48,521 nt of DNA, taken from the NCBI GenBank assembly GCA_016871855.1, contig VHBQ01000012.1:1-48521 (forward strand). Reading direction: 5' to 3'. The notes under the pieces were generated by a model, which saw nothing but the letters and a program-made list of their open reading frames with translations, had not been told where the DNA came from and did no database searches. Shown here in pieces: positions 24,541-32,762 of this stretch (the first letter of the stretch is position 1; each line of letters opens with the position of its first letter). The position numbers and the translations under genes were made by a program. This DNA is from Gemmatimonadota bacterium (GTDB taxonomy: Bacteria; Gemmatimonadota; Gemmatimonadetes; Gemmatimonadales; Gemmatimonadaceae).

Positions 24541-26130
24541 ATGATGAGACGGATCCAGTTCGCCATCGCGGCAGCGGCGCTGCTGCTGGTGACCCCGCTC
24601 GCCGCCAGGGCCCAAGCGCGGGTCGTTACGGGGACGGTGACCTCCAACCTCGACGGCAAGCCCGTCGCCGGTGCCAGCGTTCGACTGAAGGGCGCAGTGC
24701 TGTCGACAGTCACCGACCTCACCGGACGCTACCGCCTGGACATCCCGGCAGGATCCGCGGACGTCCTGCTGTTCATGCATCCGGAGCACGACGCCGTGGA
24801 GAAGGAACTCGCCGGCGCGTCGCAGTTCGACGTGGTGCTGCTGTCGCGGATGCGCATCAACCAGTACGGCGTCAAGACCGAGCGCAAGCCGGTCAGCGGC
24901 GAGGAGCGCAGCGGCTTCCTCGTCTTCGAATCGCCCAACCAGGACTACAAGTTCTGGTTCGACGTGCGCGTGCAGACCGACGCGGCCGTGTTCTTCGGGA
25001 AGACGCCAGCGCCCATCGGCAACGGCATCGCCCTGCGTCGCCTGCGCTTCGCGACCAAGAGCCAGTTCACGCCGCGCTGGTACGGCGAACTCGATCTCAA
25101 CTTCGCCGACGCGGCCGTGGAGATTGAGGATGCGTACCTGATGTACACAAACAAGGACTTCTACGTAAAGATCGGCAATGCCAAGGAAGTGTTCTCGATG
25201 GAGACGAACACGACCAGCCGCTACCTGTCGTTCATCGAGCGGCCGCTCGGCACCAAGGCGCTCGTGCCGTCCCGCCGCCTCGGCGTCTCCGCAGCCAAGA
25301 GCCTGCCGATGGGCCTGCGCGCGTTCGGCGGTGTCTACTTCCAGGACATTGGGGAGTCGGATGCGGTGGTGGCCCGTCAGGACAACAACGAGGCGTTCGG
25401 GCGCGACGAAGGCTACTCGCTGACCGGCAAGCTGATCTTCCGCCCCTCGTTCAACCATGAGGACGGCGGATTGCATCTCGCCGCGGCGAGCTCCTACCGG
25501 ACGCCAAAGACCGACGATGTGCTGGGCACGATGCGCTTCAGCGCGCGCGGTGTGACCTACATCAATCGCAAGAAGTACGTGGACACCGACCGCATGAAGA
25601 ACGTGGACGACGCGGTGCTCAACGGACTCGAAGGTTCGGCGTTCTACAAGAACTGGCGCGTCTCGGCCGAATACAACAACGTGACGGTGAATCGCCTCGA
25701 CACGCTGAAGTCGGCGAAGTTCGATGGCGCCTATGTCATGGCGAGCGTGCTGCTGTTCGGTGGCCGCCAGCGCTACAACTCCGAGGAAGGCGAGTTCACG
25801 CAGCCGAAGCGCGGCAAGACGTGGGGTGATGTCGAACTCGCCGCGCGTTTCGAGTACCTCGACCTCAACGACTTCGACGCTGGCATCAAGGGCGGCGCGG
25901 GTCAGGCGACGGTGATCGGCGCGAACTGGTGGGTGAACAACAACGTGAAGTTCATGCTGAACTACGGTATTCTCGACTACGACCGCTACGCGACCGGCCG
26001 CGGCAAGTTCGCGATCGGCTACAAGGCGGACGGCACGCCGACCAACAACCCGCAGCTCATCACTGCCGCGAAGGGGAAGGGTGGCAACGACTTCCGCGTC
26101 CTCGCGCTGCGCTGCGAAGTGAACTTCTGA
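24541..26130 (+). CDS. Porin O/P-like outer-membrane channel with N-terminal carboxypeptidase-regulatory domain
   Basis: This 529-residue protein has a signal peptide (FAIAAAALLLVTPLAARA). A transthyretin-like carboxypeptidase-regulatory domain follows at about 24-95 (VVTGTVTSNLDGKPVAGASVRLKG, DLTGRYRLDIPAG). The rest resembles phosphate-selective porin O/P: alternating amphipathic strands, RFATKSQFTPRWYGELDLNFADAAVEIEDAYL, FYVKIGNAKEVFSMETNTTSRYLSFIERPL and a final aromatic-ended strand (ALRCEVNF). OprO/OprP channels pass phosphate or pyrophosphate; ligand specificity here is not proven. It is the first gene after the sigma-54 promoter. An alternative ATG is at 24544. Confidence 0.85.
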   Translation: MMRRIQFAIAAAALLLVTPLAARAQARVVTGTVTSNLDGKPVAGASVRLKGAVLSTVTDLTGRYRLDIPAGSADVLLFMHPEHDAVEKELAGASQFDVVLLSRMRINQYGVKTERKPVSGEERSGFLVFESPNQDYKFWFDVRVQTDAAVFFGKTPAPIGNGIALRRLRFATKSQFTPRWYGELDLNFADAAVEIEDAYLMYTNKDFYVKIGNAKEVFSMETNTTSRYLSFIERPLGTKALVPSRRLGVSAAKSLPMGLRAFGGVYFQDIGESDAVVARQDNNEAFGRDEGYSLTGKLIFRPSFNHEDGGLHLAAASSYRTPKTDDVLGTMRFSARGVTYINRKKYVDTDRMKNVDDAVLNGLEGSAFYKNWRVSAEYNNVTVNRLDTLKSAKFDGAYVMASVLLFGGRQRYNSEEGEFTQPKRGKTWGDVELAARFEYLDLNDFDAGIKGGAGQATVIGANWWVNNNVKFMLNYGILDYDRYATGRGKFAIGYKADGTPTNNPQLITAAKGKGGNDFRVLALRCEVNF

Positions 26131-26150
26131 CCACGACGAGACGACCCATC

Positions 26151-26795
26151 ATGTATACCATGACACAGAAGATCGGCACGCTCGCTCTCGCCGCAGCACT
26201 GGTGCTGCCGGCCGCGGGGTGCATCGAAGATCCGGTGGCGCCCCCGCCGCCGCCGACCAAGAGCGAGCTCATCCACTACTGGCACTTCAACAACCTGCCC
26301 GCCGGGACGCTGACCAGCGTCGCCGTCGACGTGACGAAGCGCGCCCCGGCCGAGATTACCTATCCGGGGACGGGACTCGGCTACATGGACAACGTGGATC
26401 CGGGCACCGACATCAATGCGCGCAACAACCTGGCGGCCGGCCTCGGCCTGCGGCCGCGCAACCCGGCCAACACGCGCGCGCTCATCATCGCGGCGCCCAC
26501 CACGGGGTACAAGAGCATCGTGGTGACCTGGGCCGCGCAGCGTTCGAGCAGCGGCGCGCAGCAGGAGGAGTTCTCCTATTCGGTGGACGGGGGCACGACC
26601 TGGGTGCCGGTCGGCGGTCCGATTGCGATCGCCGAGGCGTGGGAGCAGAAGTCGGTGAACCTCTCGGCGATCACGGCCGTGGAGAACAAGGCGAACATGC
26701 GGTTCCGCATCCTGTTCACCGGCACGGGGTCCGACGGCGCGTCAGGGAACAACCGTCTCGACAACATCACCATCGAAGGCATTCCGCTCAGCTAA
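26151..26795 (+). CDS. Lipoprotein of unknown function downstream of porin
   Basis: This 214-residue lipoprotein has the lipobox LVLPAAGC and a short poly-Pro linker. The mature part begins SELIHYWHFNNLPAG and contains GYKSIVVTWAAQRSSSGAQQ and FSYSVDGGTTWVPVG, ending with NRLDNITIEGIPLS. This looks like a beta-sandwich of the lectin/discoidin-like sort seen in secreted nucleases and surface proteins. It starts 20 bases after the porin stop and is likely in the same transcript. Start codons at 26151 or 26160 are possible. Its role is not recognised; an accessory or binding subunit of the porin is a guess. Confidence 0.8.
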   Translation: MYTMTQKIGTLALAAALVLPAAGCIEDPVAPPPPPTKSELIHYWHFNNLPAGTLTSVAVDVTKRAPAEITYPGTGLGYMDNVDPGTDINARNNLAAGLGLRPRNPANTRALIIAAPTTGYKSIVVTWAAQRSSSGAQQEEFSYSVDGGTTWVPVGGPIAIAEAWEQKSVNLSAITAVENKANMRFRILFTGTGSDGASGNNRLDNITIEGIPLS

Positions 26796-26826
26796 GCGGA
26801 CTGGTTCGTGGGGCATGAGGGGCGCT

Positions 26827-26846
26827 CGGCGGCAGCACTGCCGCCG
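26827..26846 (+). terminator. Short perfect hairpin between lipoprotein and CYTH genes
   Basis: CGGCGGCAG at 26827-26835 and CTGCCGCCG at 26838-26846 are perfect complements with a 2-base centre (about 4 nt when folded). The hairpin lies in the 108-base gap of the porin transcript. Without a T-tract it may reduce rather than stop read-through. Confidence 0.45.
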
Positions 26847-26903
26847 GGTCCCCATCGCCGGGTGTTGCCCGCGCCCTCCCACCGCTCCCTCAAGGAAACG
26901 CAC

Positions 26904-27380
26904 ATGGCACAAGAGATTGAAAGGAAGTTCCTGGTCAGCGGCTCCTTCCGTGAGCACGCCCAGAAGTCGACGCGCATTGTACAAGGCTACCTGTCGTCGG
27001 TGCCGGAGCGGACCGTGCGCGTCCGAATCAAGGGCGACAAGGGATTCATCACGGTAAAGGGCATCGGCAACGCGTCAGGAGCCAGCCGCTTCGAGTGGGA
27101 GCGCGAGATTCCCGCCGCCGAGGCCGACCAGATGCTCGCGATCTGCGAACCCGGTGTGATTGACAAGGTGCGGCACCTCGTGTCCGTCGGGGCGCACACG
27201 TATGAAGTGGATGAGTTCCACGGCGACAATGAGGGATTGGTGCTCGCCGAGATCGAGTTGTCGGCGGAGGGCGAGGCGTTCCAGAAGCCATCGTGGCTCG
27301 GCGCCGAGGTCACCGGAGACACGCGGTACTACAACTCCATGCTGATGAAACAGCCCTACACGAAGTGGGCGAAGGGGTGA
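26904..27380 (+). CDS. CYTH-domain phosphohydrolase
   Basis: This 158-residue protein starts with EIERKFLV, the ExExK metal signature of CYTH/triphosphate tunnel enzymes. It continues with the paired basic strands TVRVRIKGDKGFITVKG and RFEWEREI, and the later acidic strand YEVDEFHGDNEGLVLAEIEL. These residues line the tunnel that binds triphosphate. Small bacterial members usually hydrolyse inorganic triphosphate. The ATG at 26904 has AAGGAAA at 26892. It is cytoplasmic and lies 2 bases before the anion permease gene, suggesting coupling of transport with phosphate-polymer metabolism. Confidence 0.93.
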   Translation: MAQEIERKFLVSGSFREHAQKSTRIVQGYLSSVPERTVRVRIKGDKGFITVKGIGNASGASRFEWEREIPAAEADQMLAICEPGVIDKVRHLVSVGAHTYEVDEFHGDNEGLVLAEIELSAEGEAFQKPSWLGAEVTGDTRYYNSMLMKQPYTKWAKG

Positions 27381-27382
27381 GA

Positions 27383-29005
27383 ATGGCTTCCATCGCCCCG
27401 ACCGCCACGCCGGTGCACGCCGATCCGCTGGACATGCACCAGTACCGGATCGAACTGCTTCCGGTCCGCAAGAAGGGCGCGTTCGAACGGCGCCTCGCGC
27501 AGGCCGGGATCCCGCTGGCCCTCCTGCTGTTCGTGCTCTTCGCGTTCGTGGTCGAGCTTCCGTTCCTGCAGGGCATCGACCCGGCGACGCTCTCGTCCGA
27601 GGCCGCGAAGAAGGAGTTTGCCGCCATCGGCAGCGAGCTGTTCAGCCAGCGCAACGGCTACATGCTGGCCATCTTCGCCGCGTCCATGGTGCTGTGGGCG
27701 ACCACGGCGCTGCCGAACTACCTCACGAGCCTGATCCTGCTGATCTCGCTCGTCCTCACCGGGGTATTGCCGGAGCAGAAGGCCTACGCGCAGCTCGGCC
27801 ACCCGGTGATGTGGCTGAACATCATGTCGTTCGTGCTGGCCAGCATGCTGGTCGCCACCGGGCTCGCCAAGCGGATGGCACTCTGGCTGATCCTCAAGTT
27901 CGGGCACACGGCGCGCACCGTGTTCTTCGTGTTCATCCTGTTGAACCTGGTGCTTTCCGCGTTCGTGTCGGCGACGACCGCCAAAGCGGCCATCTTGCTG
28001 CCGCTCTTTATGGTTATCGCCGCGATCTATGGCGCGCGTCCCGGAGAGGGGCGTACCAATTTCGGCCGGAGCATCGTCCTGCAGAACCTGCTGCACAACA
28101 ATCTGGGTGCGAGCGCGTTCCTCACCGGATCGGGAGCGAACTTGCTGGCCGCGGCGCTGATCGCGGGCGCCATCGGCTCGTCGGTGTACTTCACGGACTG
28201 GATGATGGCGCAGTTCCCCATCGCCATCGGCCTGATGGTCGTGGGCTATTGGCTGGCGATGCATGTCTTCTTCCCGCTGGCGCCGGACGAGCGCGTGCCG
28301 CAGGTGGAAGGGGGCATGGCGCGCCTGAAGGACGCGTACGATGAGTTGGGACCGATCTCGAGCAAGGAAGTGCGCGCGATCATCCTGTTCGTGGTCATTC
28401 TCGGGCTCTGGGCGACCGACAAGGTGCACGGTGTCAGTCCGACGGCCGTGGCGTTCCTCAGCGCGATCACCGCGTTGCTGCCGCGCATCGGCATCGTCGA
28501 CTGGAACGACGTGGATGTGCCGTGGCACTTGATGCTGTTCTCGGCGGGTGCGTACGCGCTCGGTGCGGGACTGGATACGACCGACTTGCCGGCCATCACC
28601 GTGAACGCGGCGTTCGATCACCTGGGGATCGGGTCGCACACGCCGTTCTGGGCGCTGTACCTGCTGCTCACCGCGTTCATGACGTTCAGCGCGCTGGTGT
28701 TCGAGTCCAAGACGATGCGCGCCATGATCTTCGTCCCCATCGCCATTGGTGTCGCCAATCGCTTTGGGTTCGCGGTGGTGAGCCTCGCGCTGCCCGTGGC
28801 GTTCCTGATCGAGCATGTGTACGTGCTGCCGTTCAACAGCAAGCCGGCGGCGCTGCTCTACGAAACTGACAAGTACAGCTTGGGCGATGCGTTCAAGTAC
28901 GGGATCACGATGATGGTCATCGGGTGGGCGGTGATCGTCCTCGCCGGCGAGACCTGGTTCCGCGTGCTCGGCATCACCCCGCATGGAGTGTTCGGATGGT
29001 TCTGA
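27383..29005 (+). CDS. SLC13/DASS-family anion permease
   Basis: This 540-residue membrane protein has about 11-12 helices and the divalent-anion:sodium symporter pattern. The first substrate-hairpin region is visible as LSAFVSATTAKAAILLPLFMV and a second conserved region as DVPWHLMLFSAGAYALGAGLDTT. FLTGSGANLLAAAL and ALVFESKTMRAMIFVPIAIGVA form later conserved hairpins. Known relatives carry sulfate, phosphate or dicarboxylates. The neighbours (porin O/P, CYTH, DUF47-like) favour phosphate, by inference. The N-terminal 40 residues are a hydrophilic extension. It starts 2 bases after the CYTH stop. Confidence 0.9.
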   Translation: MASIAPTATPVHADPLDMHQYRIELLPVRKKGAFERRLAQAGIPLALLLFVLFAFVVELPFLQGIDPATLSSEAAKKEFAAIGSELFSQRNGYMLAIFAASMVLWATTALPNYLTSLILLISLVLTGVLPEQKAYAQLGHPVMWLNIMSFVLASMLVATGLAKRMALWLILKFGHTARTVFFVFILLNLVLSAFVSATTAKAAILLPLFMVIAAIYGARPGEGRTNFGRSIVLQNLLHNNLGASAFLTGSGANLLAAALIAGAIGSSVYFTDWMMAQFPIAIGLMVVGYWLAMHVFFPLAPDERVPQVEGGMARLKDAYDELGPISSKEVRAIILFVVILGLWATDKVHGVSPTAVAFLSAITALLPRIGIVDWNDVDVPWHLMLFSAGAYALGAGLDTTDLPAITVNAAFDHLGIGSHTPFWALYLLLTAFMTFSALVFESKTMRAMIFVPIAIGVANRFGFAVVSLALPVAFLIEHVYVLPFNSKPAALLYETDKYSLGDAFKYGITMMVIGWAVIVLAGETWFRVLGITPHGVFGWF

Positions 29006-29006
29006 T

Positions 29007-29029
29007 GCCGACGCGCCAAGCGCGTCGGC
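29007..29029 (+). other. Perfect 10-bp hairpin at the permease stop codon
   Basis: GCCGACGCGC at 29007-29016 and its complement at 29020-29029 are separated by CAA only. It begins directly after the permease TGA and ends just before the strong ribosome-binding site of the next gene (GGAGG at 29034-29038). It could set the ratio of the two products by protecting or terminating the upstream message. Confidence 0.6.
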
Positions 29030-29043
29030 AGGCGGAGGGAGGA

Positions 29044-29781
29044 ATGCTGTTTCGGAACGATGCGTTGACCGCGCAGTGTGAGGAGATGATCGCCGTCGTG
29101 GTGCACGGCGCGGTCTTGTTCAGGTCGGGGATAGGTCTGGCGCTGCAGGACCGGCCTGATGAATTCCAGAGTCGGCTGTTCGAGCTCAAGGCGCTCGAGC
29201 AGCAGGCGGGCGAGCTGCAGCGCGCGCTGCAGGCGTCGGTCGAACGCGGCGGACCGTTCGTCGGCCGGACGCGGCGCGTGCAGGTGGCGCGCTTGGCGCA
29301 GGCTGGGGACGTGGTGCGCCGCATGACGGCCACCCTGCGGCGGTATGCCGTCGAACAGCCGGAGCCGGTACTCGAGGGCAACACCCTGCTGATCGATCTC
29401 GCGGAGCACGCCAAGCGGACCGTGGATGCGATGGCGGCCGCGCTGCGCGCCCAGATGACCGAGTCCCCGACAGCGAGCGACCTGGCTGACGCGGTGCACA
29501 CCCGCGCGTTGGACACGCGCGAGGCGAGCGAAAAGTACCGGCGCCTCATCTTCCGTCTCGACTTGCGGCTGAGCCACAAGAGCCAGCTGAGCGAGTTCTC
29601 CGAGGCCATCGAGTCCGTGGCCGATGCGGCGGCGGCAGTCGCGGCGCACGCCATCGCCCCCCAGCGAGGCGCGGCGGTGAGTTTTGGCCGCTGGGCGTTC
29701 GGACGAAGTGCCTCCCGGTGGGTGGTGCTGTCGACGGTCATCGCCATCCTCGGCACCGTACTCACCCTGTCGTCTACGTAG
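29044..29781 (+). CDS. DUF47/PhoU-like helical protein with C-terminal membrane anchor
   Basis: This is an all-helical protein of 245 residues. The helix pattern follows the DUF47 (PhoU-divergent) family: a first helix with FELKALEQQAGELQRALQ, a second with VARLAQAGDVVRRMTATLRRY, a third with LLIDLAEHAKRTVDAMAAAL and a last pair ending QLSEFSEAIESVADAAAAVAAHAI. DUF47 proteins are usually encoded next to Pit phosphate permeases and regulate them; here the partner is an SLC13 permease. Unlike typical members it ends in a membrane helix (WVVLSTVIAILGTVLTL). The ATG at 29044 is chosen over 28996 and 29005 because of GGAGG at 29034-29038. Family similarity is judged by eye. Confidence 0.7.
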   Translation: MLFRNDALTAQCEEMIAVVVHGAVLFRSGIGLALQDRPDEFQSRLFELKALEQQAGELQRALQASVERGGPFVGRTRRVQVARLAQAGDVVRRMTATLRRYAVEQPEPVLEGNTLLIDLAEHAKRTVDAMAAALRAQMTESPTASDLADAVHTRALDTREASEKYRRLIFRLDLRLSHKSQLSEFSEAIESVADAAAAVAAHAIAPQRGAAVSFGRWAFGRSASRWVVLSTVIAILGTVLTLSST

Positions 29782-29879
29782 CGCGACGCGACGCGTCTCT
29801 TCTTTCCATCACGGCACCAGCGCCGGCCTGTCCGGTTGCCCGCGGTCGCCTTCTACCCACCCGAGTGAGGAGCATCCCG

Positions 29880-30518
29880 ATGAGCGATGTATTTGGCAAG
29901 AACCAGGCGACGTCCGCGGCTGACGCGGCCAAGATCGTTCCGCGCGCCGAGTTTCGCGTCTTCGGCAAGGACATCATCGAGGGCGTGAAGGCCAAGATGT
30001 GGAATGGCAAGACGGTGCTGTTCCAAGCGCGCAAGATGCCGGCCGAGACGTACTTCCTGTCCGCCAAGACCAACGAAGCGAACGTCAAGGTCCGCGACGG
30101 CCTCCTCGACATCAAGACGAAAGTCGGCGAGACGCCGGAGGGCTACGAGATCTTCCAGCCGCGCGGCAAGTTCCAGTTCCCCGTCAAGCGCGAGGATCTC
30201 GCCACCATCCTGTCGCACCTCAAGGTCGAGATGGCGCTCGACGCCGAGACGTACACCATTGACGCGTTCATCGCGATGGCGCGGCAGCATCCCGAGCTCG
30301 TGCCGGTGACCGTCGAGAAGATGCGCTACGGCTTCACGGTGGACGGGATCATCTGCGAGTACGCGCAGGTCTGGTTCAACGGCGCGATGGTCGAGTCGGC
30401 GTGCGCGGAGAGCGAGAACTACGCCGGAATGAAGGCCGTGGTGGAGGGGCTGGGCATCGCCGCTCTGCCCAACACCAACTACCTGAAGGCCGCCAAGCAG
30501 GTCGTGGGCCTGCTCTAG
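29880..30518 (+). CDS. CYTH-like protein, second in the locus
   Basis: This 212-residue soluble protein has no signal peptide. The order of basic and acidic strands suggests the CYTH/triphosphate-tunnel superfamily: RAEFRVFG, ETYFLSAKTNEANVKVRDGLLDIKTKV, GYEIFQPRGKFQFPV, then VEKMRYGFTV, ICEYAQVWFNG and MVESACAESE. It differs from the CYTH protein at 26904 in sequence and lacks a clean ExExK start, so it is either divergent or non-catalytic. I recall similar uncharacterised proteins ending with an NTxY-K motif, as here (NTNYLKAAKQ). AGGAG precedes the ATG at 29880. The call is tentative. Confidence 0.6.
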   Translation: MSDVFGKNQATSAADAAKIVPRAEFRVFGKDIIEGVKAKMWNGKTVLFQARKMPAETYFLSAKTNEANVKVRDGLLDIKTKVGETPEGYEIFQPRGKFQFPVKREDLATILSHLKVEMALDAETYTIDAFIAMARQHPELVPVTVEKMRYGFTVDGIICEYAQVWFNGAMVESACAESENYAGMKAVVEGLGIAALPNTNYLKAAKQVVGLL

Positions 30519-30545
30519 GCGCCGCGAATCTCCGAGGTTCTGAAG

Positions 30546-32762
30546 GTGCGCGCGCTGAGGCTCCTGGCCGCACGCGCGCCCTCTCCCGGTGACTTCTGGG
30601 GAGGGCTCGCGGCGATGCTGGTGGCGTTGCCTGCCTCGATCGCGTTCGGCGTCACCGTGTATGCCGCGCTCGGGCCGGCGCACGCGGCGTATGGCGCCGT
30701 GGCCGGGATCATCGGGGCGACCGTGCTCGGCCTGGTCGCGTCGTGGCTTGGCGGCACCGACCGGCTGATCAGCGCCCCGTGCGCGCCGGCGGCGGCCGTG
30801 CTCTCCGCCTTCGCCATCGAACTCACCCAGCACGGCGTGGCACCGGGCCACGTGGTGGCGCTGCTGCTCCTCGTTGGCATGCTGGGTGGACTGGCGCAGC
30901 TGGCGTTGGGCGTGCTGGGCGTGGGCGGGTTGATCAAGTACATCCCGTATCCCGTCGTGAGCGGGTACCTGACGGCCGTGGGGCTGATCATCATCAGCAG
31001 TCAGGTGCCGAAGTTCCTCGGCGTTGCCGGCGGTTCGGGCTGGCTGGAGGCGCTGCGCTCGCCGGACCGCTGGGACTGGCGCGCCATGCTCATCGCGCTG
31101 ATGACCACCGCGGTGGCGACCACCGCGCCGCGCGTGACGCAGCGGGTGCCGGGCATCATCCTCGGCATCCTGGCCGGCATCCTCACCTACGGCGCGCTGG
31201 TGTTCGCTGACCCTTCACTGCGCGCCGTGACGAACAACCCGCTGGTGGTTGGCCCGCTGCTCGTCAGCGGCGAGGGGTTCCTCGGCGCGGTGCTTGGGAG
31301 TTGGAGCGCGTACGGACAGATCAGCTTGGCCGACGGACTCGCCGCGCTCGGCACGGCGCTGACGCTGGGCGTGCTGCTGTCCATCGACACGCTCAAGACC
31401 TGTGTGGTGCTCGACAAGCTGACGCGGAGCCACCACGACTCCAACCGCGAGCTGATGGCCCAGGGCGTGGCCAATGTCGCGGCGAATGCGCTGGGCGGCA
31501 TCTCCGGTGCGGGACAGATGGGGGCGACGCTGGTGGGACTGAACAGCGGCGCGACGACCCGGGCCGCGGGCGTGATCGAAGGCACGTTGGCACTGGCCGC
31601 CGCCCTCCTGTTGAGCGAGTTCATCGCCTGGATTCCGGTGGCCACGCTGGCCGGCATTCTGGTGGTGATCGGCATCCGGATGATCGATCGCGAGCCGCTG
31701 CAGTTCCTCGACTCGCGCGAGACGATGCTCGACTTCGCGGTCGTGCTCGCCGTGGTGGTGGTGGCGCTGACGGTCAGCCTGATTGCCGCGTCAGCGGTGG
31801 GCGTGGGGCTCGCGATGATCCTCTTCGTCCGCGAGCAGATCGGCGCGCCGGTGGTGCGCCACAAGGCCGATCTCGAGCAGACGTCCTCGAGCTGGCACCG
31901 TCCGGAGCGCGAAGTGGAGATGCTTGAGCAGCACGGGCAGGAGGCCGTGGTGTTCGAGCTGCAGGGGAGCCTCTTCTTCGGCAACACCTACCAGCTCTAC
32001 GCCGACTTGGAGCACGAGATCGGCACCCGCAGTTATGTCATTATCGACCTGCGCCGCGTGCGCTCCATCGACATCACGGCGGCGCAGCTCTTCCGGCAGA
32101 TTCGCGACACGATCCGCGAACGCGGGGCCAAGCTGGTCTTCAGCGGCGTGAAGGACAATCACCGCAGCGGACGCAACCTGCGCGAGTTCCTCGGCCAGAG
32201 CGGCGTCTGGCATCCGCAAAGCAAGACCGTGCGCATCTTCGCCGACCTCGACGCGGCCATCGGCTGGGTCGAGGACCGGCTCGTCGGGGGCTTGGAGCTG
32301 CCGCCGGAGGAGCAGGAGCCGATGCCACTGGCTGAAATGGAGCTGTTCGCGAAGCACAAGGACGAGACGATCGTCGAACTGGAACGCCGGATGGAGATCC
32401 GCCGGTTTTTGGCGGGCGACACCATCTATGCGCAGGGCACGCCGGGCGATGAGCTGTACTGGGTGCGACGCGGGACGGTCCGCCTTGTGGCGCCGATCGA
32501 GCGCAGCAAGACCAAGCCGGTGGCCAGTTTTGGACGCGGCGATTTCTTTGGCGGGCTCGCCTTCATGGATGCCAAGCCCAGGCCGCACGACGCCGTCGCG
32601 CTCACCGACACCGAGGTGTACGTCCTCACGCGCGATCAGTTCGAGCAGATGGCGCTGGTGCATCGCAAGCTGGCCTTCAATCTCGCCAACTCGATGGCAC
32701 TCACCTTCGCGATGCGACTGCGGCGCGCCGAGCGAAAGATCGCGATGCTGCAGGAGTTCTAA
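30546..32762 (+). CDS. SulP-type anion transporter with STAS and cyclic-nucleotide-binding domains
   Basis: This 738-residue protein has three parts. Residues about 12-430 are a SulP/SLC26 membrane domain (FWGGLAAMLVALPASIAFGVTV, GGTDRLISAPCAPAAAVLSAF, YIPYPVVSGYLTAVGLIII). Residues about 465-585 are a STAS domain (VVFELQGSLFFGNTYQLYADLE, YVIIDLRRVRSIDITAAQLF). The C terminus, about 610-735, is a cNMP-binding domain (FLAGDTIYAQGTPGDELYWVRRGTVRL, GRGDFFGGLAFMD). The usual RS of the nucleotide pocket is changed to RPHD, so the ligand is uncertain. SulP proteins carry sulfate, bicarbonate or other anions. The start is GTG 30546 with GAGG at 30534. Its stop overlaps the next gene as TAATG. Confidence 0.92.
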   Translation: MRALRLLAARAPSPGDFWGGLAAMLVALPASIAFGVTVYAALGPAHAAYGAVAGIIGATVLGLVASWLGGTDRLISAPCAPAAAVLSAFAIELTQHGVAPGHVVALLLLVGMLGGLAQLALGVLGVGGLIKYIPYPVVSGYLTAVGLIIISSQVPKFLGVAGGSGWLEALRSPDRWDWRAMLIALMTTAVATTAPRVTQRVPGIILGILAGILTYGALVFADPSLRAVTNNPLVVGPLLVSGEGFLGAVLGSWSAYGQISLADGLAALGTALTLGVLLSIDTLKTCVVLDKLTRSHHDSNRELMAQGVANVAANALGGISGAGQMGATLVGLNSGATTRAAGVIEGTLALAAALLLSEFIAWIPVATLAGILVVIGIRMIDREPLQFLDSRETMLDFAVVLAVVVVALTVSLIAASAVGVGLAMILFVREQIGAPVVRHKADLEQTSSSWHRPEREVEMLEQHGQEAVVFELQGSLFFGNTYQLYADLEHEIGTRSYVIIDLRRVRSIDITAAQLFRQIRDTIRERGAKLVFSGVKDNHRSGRNLREFLGQSGVWHPQSKTVRIFADLDAAIGWVEDRLVGGLELPPEEQEPMPLAEMELFAKHKDETIVELERRMEIRRFLAGDTIYAQGTPGDELYWVRRGTVRLVAPIERSKTKPVASFGRGDFFGGLAFMDAKPRPHDAVALTDTEVYVLTRDQFEQMALVHRKLAFNLANSMALTFAMRLRRAERKIAMLQEF

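Noticed and set aside
27356-28984. 542-codon frame opposite the SLC13 permease
   Set aside because: The sense strand shows clear transmembrane helices and family motifs; the antisense product is low-complexity His/Arg/Glu.
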